Made by a program: the position numbers and the translations under genes. Positions 30,889 to 42,290 of a stretch of 64,000 nt of DNA are shown here, piece by piece. This DNA is from Notospermus geniculatus. Lineage: Eukaryota; Nemertea; Pilidiophora; Heteronemertea; Lineidae. The stretch lies in the NCBI GenBank assembly GCA_002633025.1, contig NMRB01001168.1, forward strand, positions 153,164 through 217,163. The letters run 5' to 3'. The notes beneath the pieces are model-generated. The model made no database searches and was not told the origin of the DNA. It was given only the letters and a program-made list of their open reading frames with translations. Each line of letters starts with the position of its first letter. Position 1 is the first letter of the stretch.

Positions 30889-31967
30889 AGGCTTTCCGAC
30901 TTTCGCCTCCAGCCTCGAAACAGTCGGAATACCTCGCGCCGAAATTGAGTCCCACTTACACAGTAGAGGAGGAAGTTGACGGTGTTGTTTAGGTAAGCAA
31001 GAAGATTTGTTACGGCAGAGCTCAACGCAAATAGTTTCCAAGATGTGGATTTGGAGAGTGGAAAATATATGAAAAGGACAGAACTTGGTGATGTTAGTAA
31101 AATAAAGACAACACTGACAGTGGTCAACATGTACGTCATACTAGTCATCTGAGATGACCGACCGTCTGACCGCCCTCCCGGATTCTGGAGTTTTTTACGT
31201 TTTACCTGTCCCCTCACGACCTTGTATAGGATGCAGCAATTACAGAAAGAAATAACAGAGAATGGCAAAAGCGAATAGACCAACAGGTCAATCCAAACCC
31301 AGACCTTCTCAAAGAAGTACACATATTCTGCCTTGTATATGCACTCATTAACATGTTGATGAAATCCAATAGGCGATCCACGTTCTAGGTGAAGGATAAA
31401 AATCATTGGCGAATTTATGGCGAACAGGAATACAAAAAGAATTGCCAGACCAATGAAAGTCCATCTCTTTGTACATATTGTTCTTGCCTTTAGAGGAAAA
31501 GATACAGATATCAACCTTTCTATTGTTAAATACGTGACATTCAAACTGGCGAATTGTAGAAAGAAATACGTTAAAAAGTTGTGGACTTTGCAGGAAATAT
31601 GCGACAGAAGTCTAAGGTTGACGGCAAACAAGTACAAGACCCATCCTTGAAGGAGTCCTGTCCAAAGTACGGCGGTGTCGACTAAAGCAAGCGAAATAAG
31701 TAAAATCCTGGTGGATGCTTTCCCAAACTTTCTTATCACCAAGACGAGGATTGTTAAAATATTAAACAATGTTCCAAATATTAATAGAAACGGAGGTACC
31801 CATTTCCACAGGAGCACCCGAAGTCGCCACTCCCAGGAGAGAATGATATCTTCGTCCAGAGTTACGGCAGCAACTCGAGTCACCATTCGACTTGGCTCAA
31901 CTCCTGTCTTCGTTAGCTGCACAGTCCCATTATTGCTATTGCTTGGCGTCAATTCGTAAATACCCAT
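30873..31967 (-). CDS. Class A GPCR 1 (intronless)
   Basis: A 364-residue seven-helix receptor. Approximate helices are TM1 56-79, TM2 87-110, TM3 125-150, TM4 168-191, TM5 224-250, TM6 278-302 and TM7 318-338. Landmarks are N69 in GTLFN, D97 in LALVD, C126 with C209 for the TM3-ECL2 disulfide, ERL at 150-152 in place of DRY, P235, P294, and NFLLY at 331-335 in place of NPxxY. N13-G-T is a glycosylation sequon. The ATG at 31967 has A at -3. The closest general resemblance is to peptide-type rhodopsin receptors (FMRFamide/GPR139-like); the ligand is unknown. The C-tail is cut to SLQDRI by an inserted element. Confidence 0.92.
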   Translation of the reverse strand: MGIYELTPSNSNNGTVQLTKTGVEPSRMVTRVAAVTLDEDIILSWEWRLRVLLWKWVPPFLLIFGTLFNILTILVLVIRKFGKASTRILLISLALVDTAVLWTGLLQGWVLYLFAVNLRLLSHISCKVHNFLTYFFLQFASLNVTYLTIERLISVSFPLKARTICTKRWTFIGLAILFVFLFAINSPMIFILHLERGSPIGFHQHVNECIYKAEYVYFFEKVWVWIDLLVYSLLPFSVISFCNCCILYKVVRGQVKRKKLQNPGGRSDGRSSQMTSMTYMLTTVSVVFILLTSPSSVLFIYFPLSKSTSWKLFALSSAVTNLLAYLNNTVNFLLYCVSGTQFRREVFRLFRGWRRKSESLQDRI

Positions 31968-31974
31968 TTTCGTG

Positions 31975-33240
31975 ACTACATGTATTGGATTTAATGATAC
32001 ATATCAAGACAATTCCTAGAGATCCTCGTCCTTTTTGTAGACCGCACCACTTGGAAACCGAATTCGTCCTAATAGAAGGTTCTGAGGTCAAACTCCGAAG
32101 AGTAGAAGCAGCAATTTGGATACTTCTGAGGAACTTCGGCGAAAAATGTAAGATCGTCGTATTCCTCATGCAAGTGAATTCGTTGCACTATTAGGAGCCA
32201 AGCTCACACAAGACGGCGTCGACAGGAAGCCACCAAAGTCATTGCAGTTGTATGACCGTGGAGGATTCAAGGTGTAAACTTCACGAACTAGCTGCTTCAC
32301 GAATTCTGATTCCCAAAGCTGATATAAAATTGAACCGAACCGTAGACCATGGTTGACGAGACGTGCAGGCACGAGGAGGAACGACGATAACGATTCCATC
32401 GCTCGTTTCCGTCCTTGTTTACGACATGTCGTAAAATGAAAGAAACCCGATGACGGTATGAAGGGAGTTGTCTAAACGTTTGAATATTTCTCGATACTGC
32501 AAATAATTGGCCTCATCTCTTCGCAATTGGGTTTGAATATATCCCCTGGCAAAGTTGCACTCATCTCTACATATGTTGTAATTTTTCGCATTGTTGCCGT
32601 AGGCCTTGTTGAGACTTGCTTCACAATTGCTTCATATATTTTAAAAAGTTTTCAAATGGCGGTTTATCCATTTATATGTGAGGAAGTTCCAATTGATATT
32701 CGCGTCTTGTTCAGCATTTACTCCTTGTAGAACTGAAAGTTATCTCATGATGCCCACTTTCATATTTTCCTTTGTAAATTGCTCTGATATTTGGATAGCA
32801 ATGAAAACCTTAATTTGTGGTTCAGACATTTTGTTAAATCTTTCTGGTAAAAATGCCCTGCTTCGACATCAACACAAAAGTACAGTACCTTGCACAATTG
32901 AACTCCCTTCCGCGCCGCGCACCATCCGCGTAGGGCCTACTACATGCAGCGTCATGCACGTACCGTCCTCGTATCTTCCGAGGACGTGGCGCAGCGTCAT
33001 GGAAGACATGCAGTGAAGACGTAACGTCATTCACCCGACGTCACGCAACAGAGACGCGTGACGTACCCACCATACGCGATGAACTGAAGCCTACCTTCCT
33101 CGTCACGTACGGGGAAGGTACGCGGATTTAGGGAGGTCAATTGTGCCAGGTACTGTAGATACAATACGGAGGGTCGTCTCCGAATTTCACAAATTTTCGA
33201 CCCCAACCAACCAGGGTCTTCCTCAGGCACTTTCTGGTCG
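31975..33240. promoter_or_regulatory. GPCR 1 5' flanking block
   Basis: Contains the duplicon block shared with the other copies: ATATCAAGACAATTCC at 32000, GTCGACAGGAAGCCA near 32218, ATATATCCCCTGGCAAAG at 32537. A CpG-rich stretch at 32910-33080 has several TGACGT/ACGTCA half or full CRE-like words. A promoter role is inference. Confidence 0.45.
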
Positions 33241-33478
33241 AGCTACTACCAGAAGTGAAGTGCGACTAGAAGACTAGAATATCTAGACTAGTGTTATAGA
33301 TAGCTTTTTACCATACTTTGTTTCTGTAAATGATAAATCTTTTATGTTATATTGTATATTTTGTAGTAAGTCAGCCAACTTAATGTAAGGCTGCGGTTTT
33401 GGTTTAAAGTTTCAATCTTTTATGTACATGTACATGTACAGTGCTTAGAATCATTAATCATTAATCATTATTCATTAA

Positions 33479-33524
33479 TGTAGCACTTAAATTAAATAAA
33501 TTATTAATTATTATTATCATTATC

Positions 33525-33555
<31 letters not shown>

Positions 33556-33580
33556 GTATTATTATTATTATTATAAAGGT
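33479..33580. repeat. TTATCA/TTA microsatellite
   Basis: Simple repeat of ATT and ATCATT units. Confidence 0.9.
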
Positions 33581-33646
33581 CTCGTTGAGATCTGTCAAGA
33601 AGTTTTAAGTTGAATGTTGTTGGTTTGTCCGTCCATTTATATACAA

Positions 33647-34356
33647 TAGGGAGGTTTCGAAACCAAACGACAATCATATCCGTAACCGACAACGCAAAAA
33701 TGTGACGTCATATGCAAATTCCCAACCGGTCGAACGTAAGGTCGAAAACGACGGGAAAAATAGGTTAGACACCTTTGTTCTGTATGGCGCGTTGAACTTG
33801 TTGAATGTGCATTATGAAAATGACGTAAAATGCCGTTTCACTTGGGAAATCTTTGCATGATTAATGCGTCCAGGCTGACCTGATTACATGTTACATTAGT
33901 ATAACTATCGTTCAAACAGTGTTGTAATTCAATTGTCGTAATGAACACACGCTAAATCAGGGTATTTGACGTTGGCCCGAGCCCGGCCAAACGACTTCCC
34001 AGATCATGGCGTTCAATATGCCACAAACAACTACACCAAGAAAAAGCAGCCTACCGTAAACACACTTTTGCTCAGGAAGGTTTCGCCCTGTGATGTAATC
34101 AGTTGCAAGCATGGTTGTACAATAGGCCTACTTACAAAAGATCGGTGGGAAATCAGACATGGAATGCTACCACTGTTAAACCACGATGGGAATAGTGCCA
34201 AAATATCCTTTGTATTTTGACCGATTTTACCGTTTACGTTCACGTCCGCGAGTTGCATCATCATCGAAACATACATAACGTTATTTACTCGAACGAACGA
34301 TAAACTGTCGTTGTCGTACACGTTTACGTTTGTCGTTTGGTTTCGAAACCTCCCTA
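33647..34356. repeat. TAGGGAGGTTTCGAAACC foldback element
   Basis: 710 bp with TAGGGAGGTTTCGAAACC and GGTTTCGAAACCTCCCTA ends plus CAAACGACAA arms. The interior (T-ACGTAAACGT, TTTACGTTCACG) is unlike the GPCR-upstream family. A TA target is likely. Confidence 0.85.
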
Positions 34357-34547
34357 TTGTAAGAGCAGGCTTTCTGCCGGTGTAACGGTGCAGAGTGTCC
34401 CCCTGTAAAAAGTGTCCACTTTTATTGTTGAATGACGGAATAAGCGGCATGACTATAGAAAACCAATCCCCAGAGATTATGTAACAATAGGATCTTTTGT
34501 TCCTGGGACAGTTTTTCCTGAGGACATTCTTTCCCTTTACACCGTTG

Positions 34548-35480
34548 CTGTAAATCCCTATATTTTTTTGTTCTCCCTATTCCTATTTTTTGCAAAATTT
34601 GCCCTATAAGCCCTATTTTTTGGTTTCCCTTGGCCCTGTTATTTCCTATTTTCTCTTTACCGCTATTTCCACGCGAGCTCACGAGTCCACGAATGCTGTG
34701 ATTACTGTCGATGGCATAGGCCTGCAAGCTTTACCGTATGCCAGCTACAGGGACCAGCATATTGTGAGTATAGGTTTTGGACCTAAAGTCGGACCTACAG
34801 TCATGAGTTCTGTAGACTATTAGGCCGTATAGCCCTGGCGCTGATCCAGAGGGGGAGGGGTCGTAACCCCCCCCNGTGTTTTGATACCGAGTTGCCAGGA
34901 AATCGCGTCTATGGCCATCTAGATTTCATAATCTTCTAGGAGGAGGCCCCCAGCCCCCCCCCCCACCCCCGTTCCGCCCGCCTGCAACGACCACCTCGGC
35001 GACCTTGACCGCCTCTGCCAAAAATCCACGATCAACACCTGTAGCCTAGGCCTGGGGCCTGCTTCATAAAGTAACTTTAAGTTAATGGTACCTTTAACCA
35101 AATTAAAAACGCATTGAAGTTAAAAGTACCAAGATACAGAATAGCACAAAATTGACACACAAAATGATAAATTAATAAGCAAGAAGTCAATCAGTCTCCA
35201 GAATTCACGAATTTTCGACCCCAACCGACCCCAACCGGGGTCTTTTTCAAGTGGAACTTTACAATCTGAAACTCTAGAAAAGACATTGAAGACATTTGAA
35301 GTTAAAAGTACATTACCGTAAAGTCACGTCATGAAAGAGGCCCCTGTTTGTTACATGATTTACTGTGCCAATCATGTCAAATATAGGGACGAAAGACCTG
35401 TATATATTTGTCCCACAAAACGTCCCTATAAATCCCTATTTTTGGGATGGACAACCCTATATTTCCCCTCATGATATCCT
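34548..35480. repeat. CCCTATAAATCCCTA dispersed element, copy 1
   Basis: About 930 bp homologous to 58385-59235, bounded by CCCTAT-rich ends, with the CACGCGAGCTCACGAGTCC block and a C-run. It holds the empty site (about 35424-35440) for the MITE at 59013-59156. One N is at 34875. Confidence 0.7.
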
Positions 35481-35529
35481 TGCATCGCAGCAGAAAGCCG
35501 GTATATGTTAAATTAGTGTGATTAGCAGA

Positions 35530-35950
35530 CATTTTGGTCACAGACGAGTGAATTGACGACTTGTGTTGATCAATGTTCAAGTCGAAGAGTGGGGGGATCC
35601 GTAAACCCTGTTCGCTGAGAGTGCGCTTGGCTGAGTTCGTGGGCGACGGCTTTGGACGATGACTACCTTAATGTCAAATTGGCGACGCGTGATGAGCAGA
35701 GGGAAGCACACGAGATGCCGAATCAAACGTTTCGCTAATAAACGCCTGAATTGACGACTTGTGTGGTTCAATGTTCAAGTCCAACCAAACCAGTGCCAAT
35801 GTTTCAATATCTTCTGGACAGAACACCTTCTGAGTACGATCCGGAAATTCGGGGTGTGCGTTGACCACTGCCTACTCTTCATGATGCATCAGTTTTAAGC
35901 TAGGCGCACATTGACGGCAAATCACAATGCGGCAGGGATGTTTTAATTAT
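35530..35950 (-). other. Dispersed repeat with conserved short frame, copy 2
   Basis: The minus frame has FPDRTQKVFCPEDIETLALV, then DLNIEPHKSS, differing from copy 1 at a few residues only. Confidence 0.45.
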
Positions 35951-36773
35951 CGACTGACCCAGGCTGCGGCTGGTATTCATAAACGTTAGCAATAGGAGCA
36001 GTCAGCCGCGCATATTGCCAACAGATGGCAGCAAAGTACAGGAAAATCTACGTGATTGCTGAGCTCGATCGATAATGACTGGGTCCGCTAGATACATTGA
36101 ATTGGGCCGTAGTGACACCTAGTGGTCAACTCGCTTACAGCTCCTATTGCTTTTACTTAATATTTGCACAGCGAGGTCCAATGTAAATGTACTACAAATC
36201 GTGAAGTAAAAGCATTTGCTAGCTTTTATGAATATCACCCCATGTTGCAGGACCCGTCATTCAGCCGGGTCAGTCGACTTTAAAAACACCCCAACCGCAT
36301 CGGGATTTATAGACTAGTACCTGATCCTACCAACCTGCGTGCTGCAGTCGTGCCTTGTTTGGTAGGACCGGTATTGGCCGCCATTTTTTGAGGAATTCTG
36401 CCAGTGACGTCACCACGAAATTTTAGGTATATTATGTAAATTTATTCAATTCTCCACACAGCTGACGTACCGGAATGCAGATAGAAGGTGACGTACATTT
36501 GACCTAGGAAATCCACCAATCACGAAGGTGTTAAAAATAGAAATACATCAACATAATATTTCCTATATGGCCTACTTATCACCTGCGCCAGTGCAGATTC
36601 ACGAACGCGATAGGCGCTACCAGTCCTAGCATATAGAAAATTCGATGTAAAATTGTTGGGATCGGGTACCAGTCCACGGGATTTACCGTCCATGTACGCC
36701 TATAGCCTTACAGCTTTTGGTTTACTTCACAATGGAAATCATAGGTTAAACGGCGCGGACTTCTCATTTTACC
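35951..36773. other. GPCR 2 3' flank
   Basis: Includes the GTCAGTCGACTTTAAAAACA-CC and CATCGGGATTT words shared with 30065-30110 and 59308-59352, and the TTACTTCACAATGG stretch next to the stop. No gene. Confidence 0.5.
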
Positions 36774-37802
36774 TCAGTCATCGAGTGTCGGAGTAAAGGT
36801 TTGTCTCGGATTGTAAACTGAACTGAGCCTTTCCGACTTTCGCCTCCAGCCTCGAAACAGTCGGAATAGCTCGCGCCGAAATTGAGTCCCACTTACACAG
36901 TAGAGGAGGAAGTTGACGGTGTTGTTCAGGTAACCAAGAAGATTTGTTACAGAAGAGCTCAACACAAATTGCTTCCAAGACCGAGGTGTGAATTTGGTGT
37001 GAGAAAAATAAATGTAAAGGACAGAACTTGGTGATGTTAGTAAAATGAAGACAACACTAACAGTGGTCAACATGTACGTCATACTGGTCATCTGAGATGA
37101 CCGAGCATCTGATCGCCCTCCAGGATTCTGGAGTTTCTTACGTTTTACGTGTCCCCTCACGACCTTGTAGAGGATGCAGCAATTACAGAAAGAAATAACA
37201 GAGAATGGCAAAAGCGAATAGAGCAGCAGGTCAATCCAAAGCCAGACCTTCTCAAAGAAGTAATCATATTCTGTCTTCGTTGAGCACTTTCTCACATGAT
37301 GAAATGTAGGTGAATCACTTACTAGGTGAAAGATAAAAATCACTGGCGAATTTAAGGCGAATAGAAATACAAAAAGAATTGCCAGACCAATGAAAGTCCA
37401 TCTCTTTGTACATATAACTCTCGCCTTTAGAGGAAAAGATACAGATATCAACCTTTCTATTGTTAAATACGCGACATTCAAACTGGCGAATTGCAGAAAG
37501 AAATACGTCAAAAAGCTGTGGACTTTACAGGAAAAACTGGACAGAAGTCTAAGGTCGATGTCAAACAAATACCAGACCCATCCATGAAGGATTCCTGTCC
37601 AAAGTACAGCGGTATCGACTAAAGCAAGTGTAATGAGTAAAATCCTCGTGGATGCTTTCCCAAACTTTCGTATCACCAAGACGAGGATTGTTAAAACATT
37701 AAACAATGTCCCAAATATTAATAGAAACGGAGGTACCCATTTCCAGATTTCCACATGTAGACCGAGATATTCGACCGGAGGTACGGTAGCAACTCGAGTC
37801 AT
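36774..37802 (-). CDS. Class A GPCR 2 (intronless)
   Basis: 342 residues from an ATG at 37802. Same seven-helix plan as copy 1: WVPPFLLIFGTLFNVLTILV (TM1), LALVDTAVLW (TM2), FASLNVAYLTIERLISVSFP (TM3), LLPFSVISFCNCC (TM5), VSVVFILLTSPSS (TM6), NNTVNFLLYCVSG (TM7). The C-tail ends RQTFTPTLDD, the apparent ancestral end. The ancestral start (ATGAGTCTTTACGAATTG at 37888) is followed by 28 codons and a TGA, because two bases are missing just before the current ATG. The N-terminus is therefore about 28 residues shorter than in copy 1. It has a complete receptor core and is probably functional. Confidence 0.92.
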   Translation of the reverse strand: MTRVATVPPVEYLGLHVEIWKWVPPFLLIFGTLFNVLTILVLVIRKFGKASTRILLITLALVDTAVLWTGILHGWVWYLFDIDLRLLSSFSCKVHSFLTYFFLQFASLNVAYLTIERLISVSFPLKARVICTKRWTFIGLAILFVFLFALNSPVIFIFHLVSDSPTFHHVRKCSTKTEYDYFFEKVWLWIDLLLYSLLPFSVISFCNCCILYKVVRGHVKRKKLQNPGGRSDARSSQMTSMTYMLTTVSVVFILLTSPSSVLYIYFSHTKFTPRSWKQFVLSSSVTNLLGYLNNTVNFLLYCVSGTQFRRELFRLFRGWRRKSERLSSVYNPRQTFTPTLDD

Positions 37803-37889
37803 CTCGGCGTTGGTTCTCCTCCTGTCCTGGTTAGCTGCACACTCCCATTATTTTTATTGCTTGTCGTCAATTCGTAAAGACTCATTAGT

Positions 37890-38473
37890 GAGGTTTCGCA
37901 AATCTGACGAAACGCGAAGTACGAAATACGAAATCGGACTTCATTTGGGGTAATGTATTTCTAGAGATGGTTGGTACCACAAATATCGCCTGCTGCAAGA
38001 GCGTCTTTCGGCGTATGACGTACCAGTACCTCACAACACATCTTCTTTTCCTATCGTCCATCTTCTCCCCAAAATACCGCTTTCCCGCTTATTTTTAACA
38101 ACATGTGTCGCAACATGTGTCGCGACATGTGTCACGACATGTGTCTAGTGTATACAGGGGCAAAATTTCTGTTTCCATCTGTGTCGGACACATGTGTCCT
38201 GAAATGTTGATAGTGTACACAGGCCTTTAGACCGATAGAGTTGCGGTGTATGTTAAACTTTGAAATTTATCTTTCGTTTCCACTTCGTAGATACGAAGTG
38301 GATTCAAGATGCACCATAACACTCTCGGTCTTACAAGATAATATGCTAAAAGATGTACCGGCAGCAGGGACATTTGTGGTACCAACCATCTCCAGAAATA
38401 CATGACGTCATGGAAATGAAGTTGAATTTCGTATTTCATACTTCGTGTTTCGTCAGATTTGCGAAACCTCACG
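37890..38473. repeat. GAGGTTTCGCAAATCTG foldback element upstream of GPCR 2
   Basis: GTGAGGTTTCGCAAATCTG and CAGATTTGCGAAACCTCAC are the ends; CGAAGTACGAAATACGAAAT arms follow. One end touches the ancestral start codon of GPCR 2. An inner GTGTCGCGACATGTGTC tract (38100-38210) is a further insertion. Confidence 0.85.
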
Positions 38474-39600
38474 ATGACGCCTGTCTCGAAGCGGGATATT
38501 CGTCGGATATTGGAGTTTTTCGCCTTTATTCACGACCGATTCTTCCACAGTCGAAACATGTATGTCACCGCCGTTGCCTTGGAGCGTCACGGTAACGCAA
38601 CGGTCCATGCGTGACGAATACCTCTGACGTCACGAAAGACCACTACGTCATGACAAAGCGTCTACGAGCCTGCTCGAAAAGAACCGTGCGCAGCATGGGT
38701 CTTGCTAGTTGGATATAATGATATCAAGACAACTCCCAGAGACCTTCGTCCTTCTTGTCAACCTCACTTGGAAAGCGAATTCATTGTCAACCGATTGGTT
38801 AAAGCGAATCGATAGCGGATTTTGTTTACATTTGGCTGGTGTTTGTAAACACAAAATTCAGCCAATCAAAATGCACGAAAATTTCTTTGTTGACATTCTG
38901 GAGAAGTTTTTTTCCTGAAAATTCGTCCCCTTTCAAATTCTATTTCTAAATCAATTTTTTTCGCTTTCGATTCGCTTTAAGAGGCAAAACTCCGAAGACT
39001 AGAAGCAACAGTTTGGATACTGCTGAGGAATTTCGGCGAAAAATGCAACATCGTCGTAGGCCTGTTCCTCATGCAAGTAAATTCCTTGCACTATTAGGAG
39101 CCAAGCTCACACAACATCCCGTCGACAGGAAGCCAGCATTGTCATTGTATACATGTAGCTGTATAATACAACGCATCCAAGGTGTTCAAATCACGAACCA
39201 GCTGCTGGGACAACAGGAATTCTGATTCTGAAAGCTGATCTGAAATCGAACCGAACAGTACACCATCGTTCACCAGAGACACGTGAGGAGGAACGACGAC
39301 AACAATTCCATCGCTCGTTTCCGTCCTTGTTTACGACATGTCGCAAAATGAAAGGACCCGATGACGATACGAGGAGAGGTGTTTAAACGTTTGAATGTTT
39401 GTCGATACTGCAAATAATTCACCTCATCGCTCAGGAATTGGGTTCGAATATATCCCCTGGCAAAGTTGCACTCATCTGTACATAATTTTTCGCATTATTG
39501 CCGTAGGGTTGTTGAGACTTGCTTCACAATTGATAACATGTTGAATGGATAAATAACGATAGAACCCACAAACAACAAAGTTTTTTCGTGGCACTTGCGT
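38474..39600. promoter_or_regulatory. GPCR 2 5' flanking block
   Basis: CGAAGCGGGATATTCGTCGG, the CTCTGACGTCACGAA CRE-like site near 38625, ATATCAAGACAACTCCC, GTCGACAGGAAGCCAGC and ATATATCCCCTGGCAAAG recur in the same order above GPCR 3 and 5. A minus-strand frame (DEVNYLQYRQTFKRL) is also conserved but unassigned. Confidence 0.45.
38799..38980. mobile_element. TTAA-flanked MITE A in GPCR 2 flank
   Basis: TTAAAGCGAATCGA...TTCGATTCGCTTTAA, 182 bp including both TTAA. It lies at the same duplicon position as a different TTAA element at 47251-47506. Confidence 0.85.
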
Positions 39601-39649
39601 GTCAGTTCAGTCAGCAGCAATTCATGTTTTAAAGGGCCGGGATCCTGAG

Positions 39650-39780
39650 ATACCAGGGGCGAATCCAGGATTTTGTCGAGGGGTTCTAAAGGTAGAGGCC
39701 CCTGGAATCCCGCTTTGGTGGTGGTGGTGGTGGTGGGGGGGGGGGGTCTGTGGACTCCCCCAGGAAAACTTTGAACAAGA
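39650..39780. repeat. CAGGGGCGAATCCAGG element fragment with GGT/G run
   Basis: ACCAGGGGCGAATCCAGG, TAGAGGCCCCTGGAATCCC and a GGT microsatellite running into poly-G. The same fragment recurs at 62733-62840 in the flank of GPCR 5. Confidence 0.65.
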
Positions 39781-39839
39781 GAACGATCAGTGAGAACGCG
39801 AACGTATTGGGGTATTACGTATACGTTTCGATTTAAGAA

Positions 39840-39983
39840 TAGGGAGTTTGAGATCAGCAACTTATCACGAGTCCTTATACTTATACGGATAGATTTCTGT
39901 AGAGGACAAATTCTGTGTACATTTCGATCCGTATACGTATAAGGATCCGTGATAGGCCTAAGTTGCTGATCTCAACCTCCCTA
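39840..39983. repeat. Small MITE with TAGGGAG ends
   Basis: TAGGGAGTTTGAGATCAGC...GCTGATCTCAACCTCCCTA, 144 bp, with TATACGGA/TCCGTATA centre. Confidence 0.85.
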
Positions 39984-40079
39984 TTAAGTAGCCGGTTGAC
40001 CGTCGGGAAGCGTTCAACTAATCAGGAAGGCAGTAACACGGACCGAAACACCTACCTGGATGATGACCACACGATTATA

Positions 40080-40910
40080 TGTCAAATTAGTGTGATTAGC
40101 AAACATTTTGGAAACAGACGACAGAATCGACGACTTGTGTTGATCAATGTTCAAATCGAAGAGAGGGGGCTCCGTAAATGCTGTACGCCGAGAGTGCGCT
40201 TGGTTGAGTTAGTAGGCGACGACTCAATCTCGTACCCAGAGTTCATCATTGCCACGTAAAAACTCTGGAAGTGCCTAGACCGGTACTACTTTTACACAGT
40301 GTAAATGCATTGCTAAAGGCGGATGAATATCCGAAAGAGTTAGAAATATATACGAAATATACGAAAGAGTTCGTACTTTGTTCCTTAATAAAACATTCAA
40401 TACCCGACGGAATGTTAAAATATTTGTGTTTTTACAAATACTGGAAAAAATGTTAATTTTCGGTATGATTACTTTATCAGAATAATTTGTAAAAGCAATG
40501 AGCACAGTAAAAGCAATGAGCACAACAATCTTATGCTGGGTTTATTGGTTTTCAGAGGTCTTAGCCGAGGAACGATGGTGGCGACCTCTTCAGATTGGCG
40601 ATGACTCTGGATGATGACTACACGATAATGTCAAACTGGCGTGATGAGAAGACGGAAGCACATAAGATGCCGAATCAAACGTTTTGCTAAGAAACCGCTT
40701 GAATTGACGACTTGTGTGGTTCAATGTTCAAGTCCAACCAAACCAGTGCCAATGTTTCAATATCTTCTGGACAGAACACCTTCTGAGTACGATCAGGACA
40801 TTCGGGGTGTACGTTGACCACTGCCCACTCTTGATGATGCATCAGGTAAGCTAGGCGCACACATTGACGGCAAATCTCAATGCGGCACGGATGTTTTTAA
40901 AGTCGACTGA
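40080..40910 (-). other. Dispersed repeat with conserved short frame, copy 3
   Basis: Same block as 28650 and 35530, with a stop in the minus frame after KSSIQA. It is split by about 320 bp of unrelated AT-rich sequence at 40240-40560. Confidence 0.45.
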
Positions 40911-42290
40911 CCCAATTCTGCAGGACTCGTCAATCATGCGTTAAACCTACGTAGTTCATATTTCGAAGTAAAACTATCGGCGTCCGACGCACGATCAAAA
41001 CATGGACGCCCACTTCGCTGAGTTGACTAAAACTCTCCGCACACCTGAGACCAAAATCATGCGACACCGACGAGACTGGCGACCACGACGTCAGTGTTCT
41101 CCACTACCTTCCAAGACTCGGCGGTGCGCCGATTCATGGAGGCCCAATGGACCTATTGCGCCGGGTCATAAATGTGCCGCCGAGTCTAAAAATTTCACCG
41201 CCGAGTCAAAAAAAGAAAAAAGTTCTTTCTCTACAACTCCCTCTGACATCGTTATCCAAGCAATAATCAGGTACTCAACTGGTTGACAGACACGGCTTCC
41301 TAACTGACGCAACCTTGAATGAAGTCGGCTTCATTGATGGAACTCCCGACATCAGCATTCACTCTGAGAAGAGATCGTCACGTTTCCTTCACCATTTCTC
41401 TCAAAGTATTTCTACATTCCTTTGTAAACTATTTGGCTGTAATCCAGAAAGAGTGTGCTTCCCAGTCATGCCAGTGTTGGTTGGTACTTTCTTTCCCATT
41501 AAACTGATATTTACTTAGATTAGATGTTGAGGTTACTAAACGCCGTAGCAAGGTACAGTTGTCAACGATCTTTCATTCACTCAAGGCTATCTTTCTCACA
41601 CGAAAAAAAAACAGACAAACTAAAACTTATTTGGTTGTGATGCTGACAAAATATCCTTTCCAAAGATGTAACATCATACAGTGTTTACTGCTCCAGGTCC
41701 TGTATATTTACTTAAAGTCAAAGAAAGACTGCCATCCGACTTACTTACATGTAAATGAGCATGCCCTGACAATGTTTTGGCGGGAAACCCCATGTGAGGA
41801 ACTGGGAAGGCACTTTGCATAATTTGCATATTCAAATACATGACCCAGACTGCGTGACCTATTAATCATCCAATGGGCGAGGGGATGCCACAGGGATTCC
41901 CATGTGACATCATTGTTTCAACTATATTTGGCAACCATGTGCATGGGATGCTGACACTTGCAGGAAGCATGGATGAGTGCGTCATATCATCGAACTGTGT
42001 GCTGTAGTTTGTCTGGTTTGTCTGGATTTTCTCCGATGGGGTGGAAATGTGCCTAACAATGAAGTTTTGAACCATCACAACATACTAAGAGTGAATTGTG
42101 TACCATGCTGATGTGCTTCAGGCTCCTTTATTACTGGTTTTAGTGGTCATCTCAGATTGTTTTTTCCCCCATACCTCTCCGACATCGGTGAAATACACCC
42201 GACTTCCGAGATTTCCTATTCAAAATAAGCATTCCAGCTCCTTCTAATATGTTGAAATATCCACTCAGATGCGAGGAAATGACGTCTTAG
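40911..42290. other. Intergenic stretch, nothing recognised
   Basis: Several short frames (for example 41002-41286) lack any domain, homologous copy or splice support. Confidence 0.4.

Noticed and set aside
33504-33692. Frame ending in poly-Asn/Asp
   Set aside because: Translation of the ATT/ATC microsatellite.
34422-34727. 101-codon minus-strand frame rich in K, I and G
   Set aside because: It is the translation of CCCTATTTTT-type repeat sequence; the same happens in the copy at 58.4 kb.
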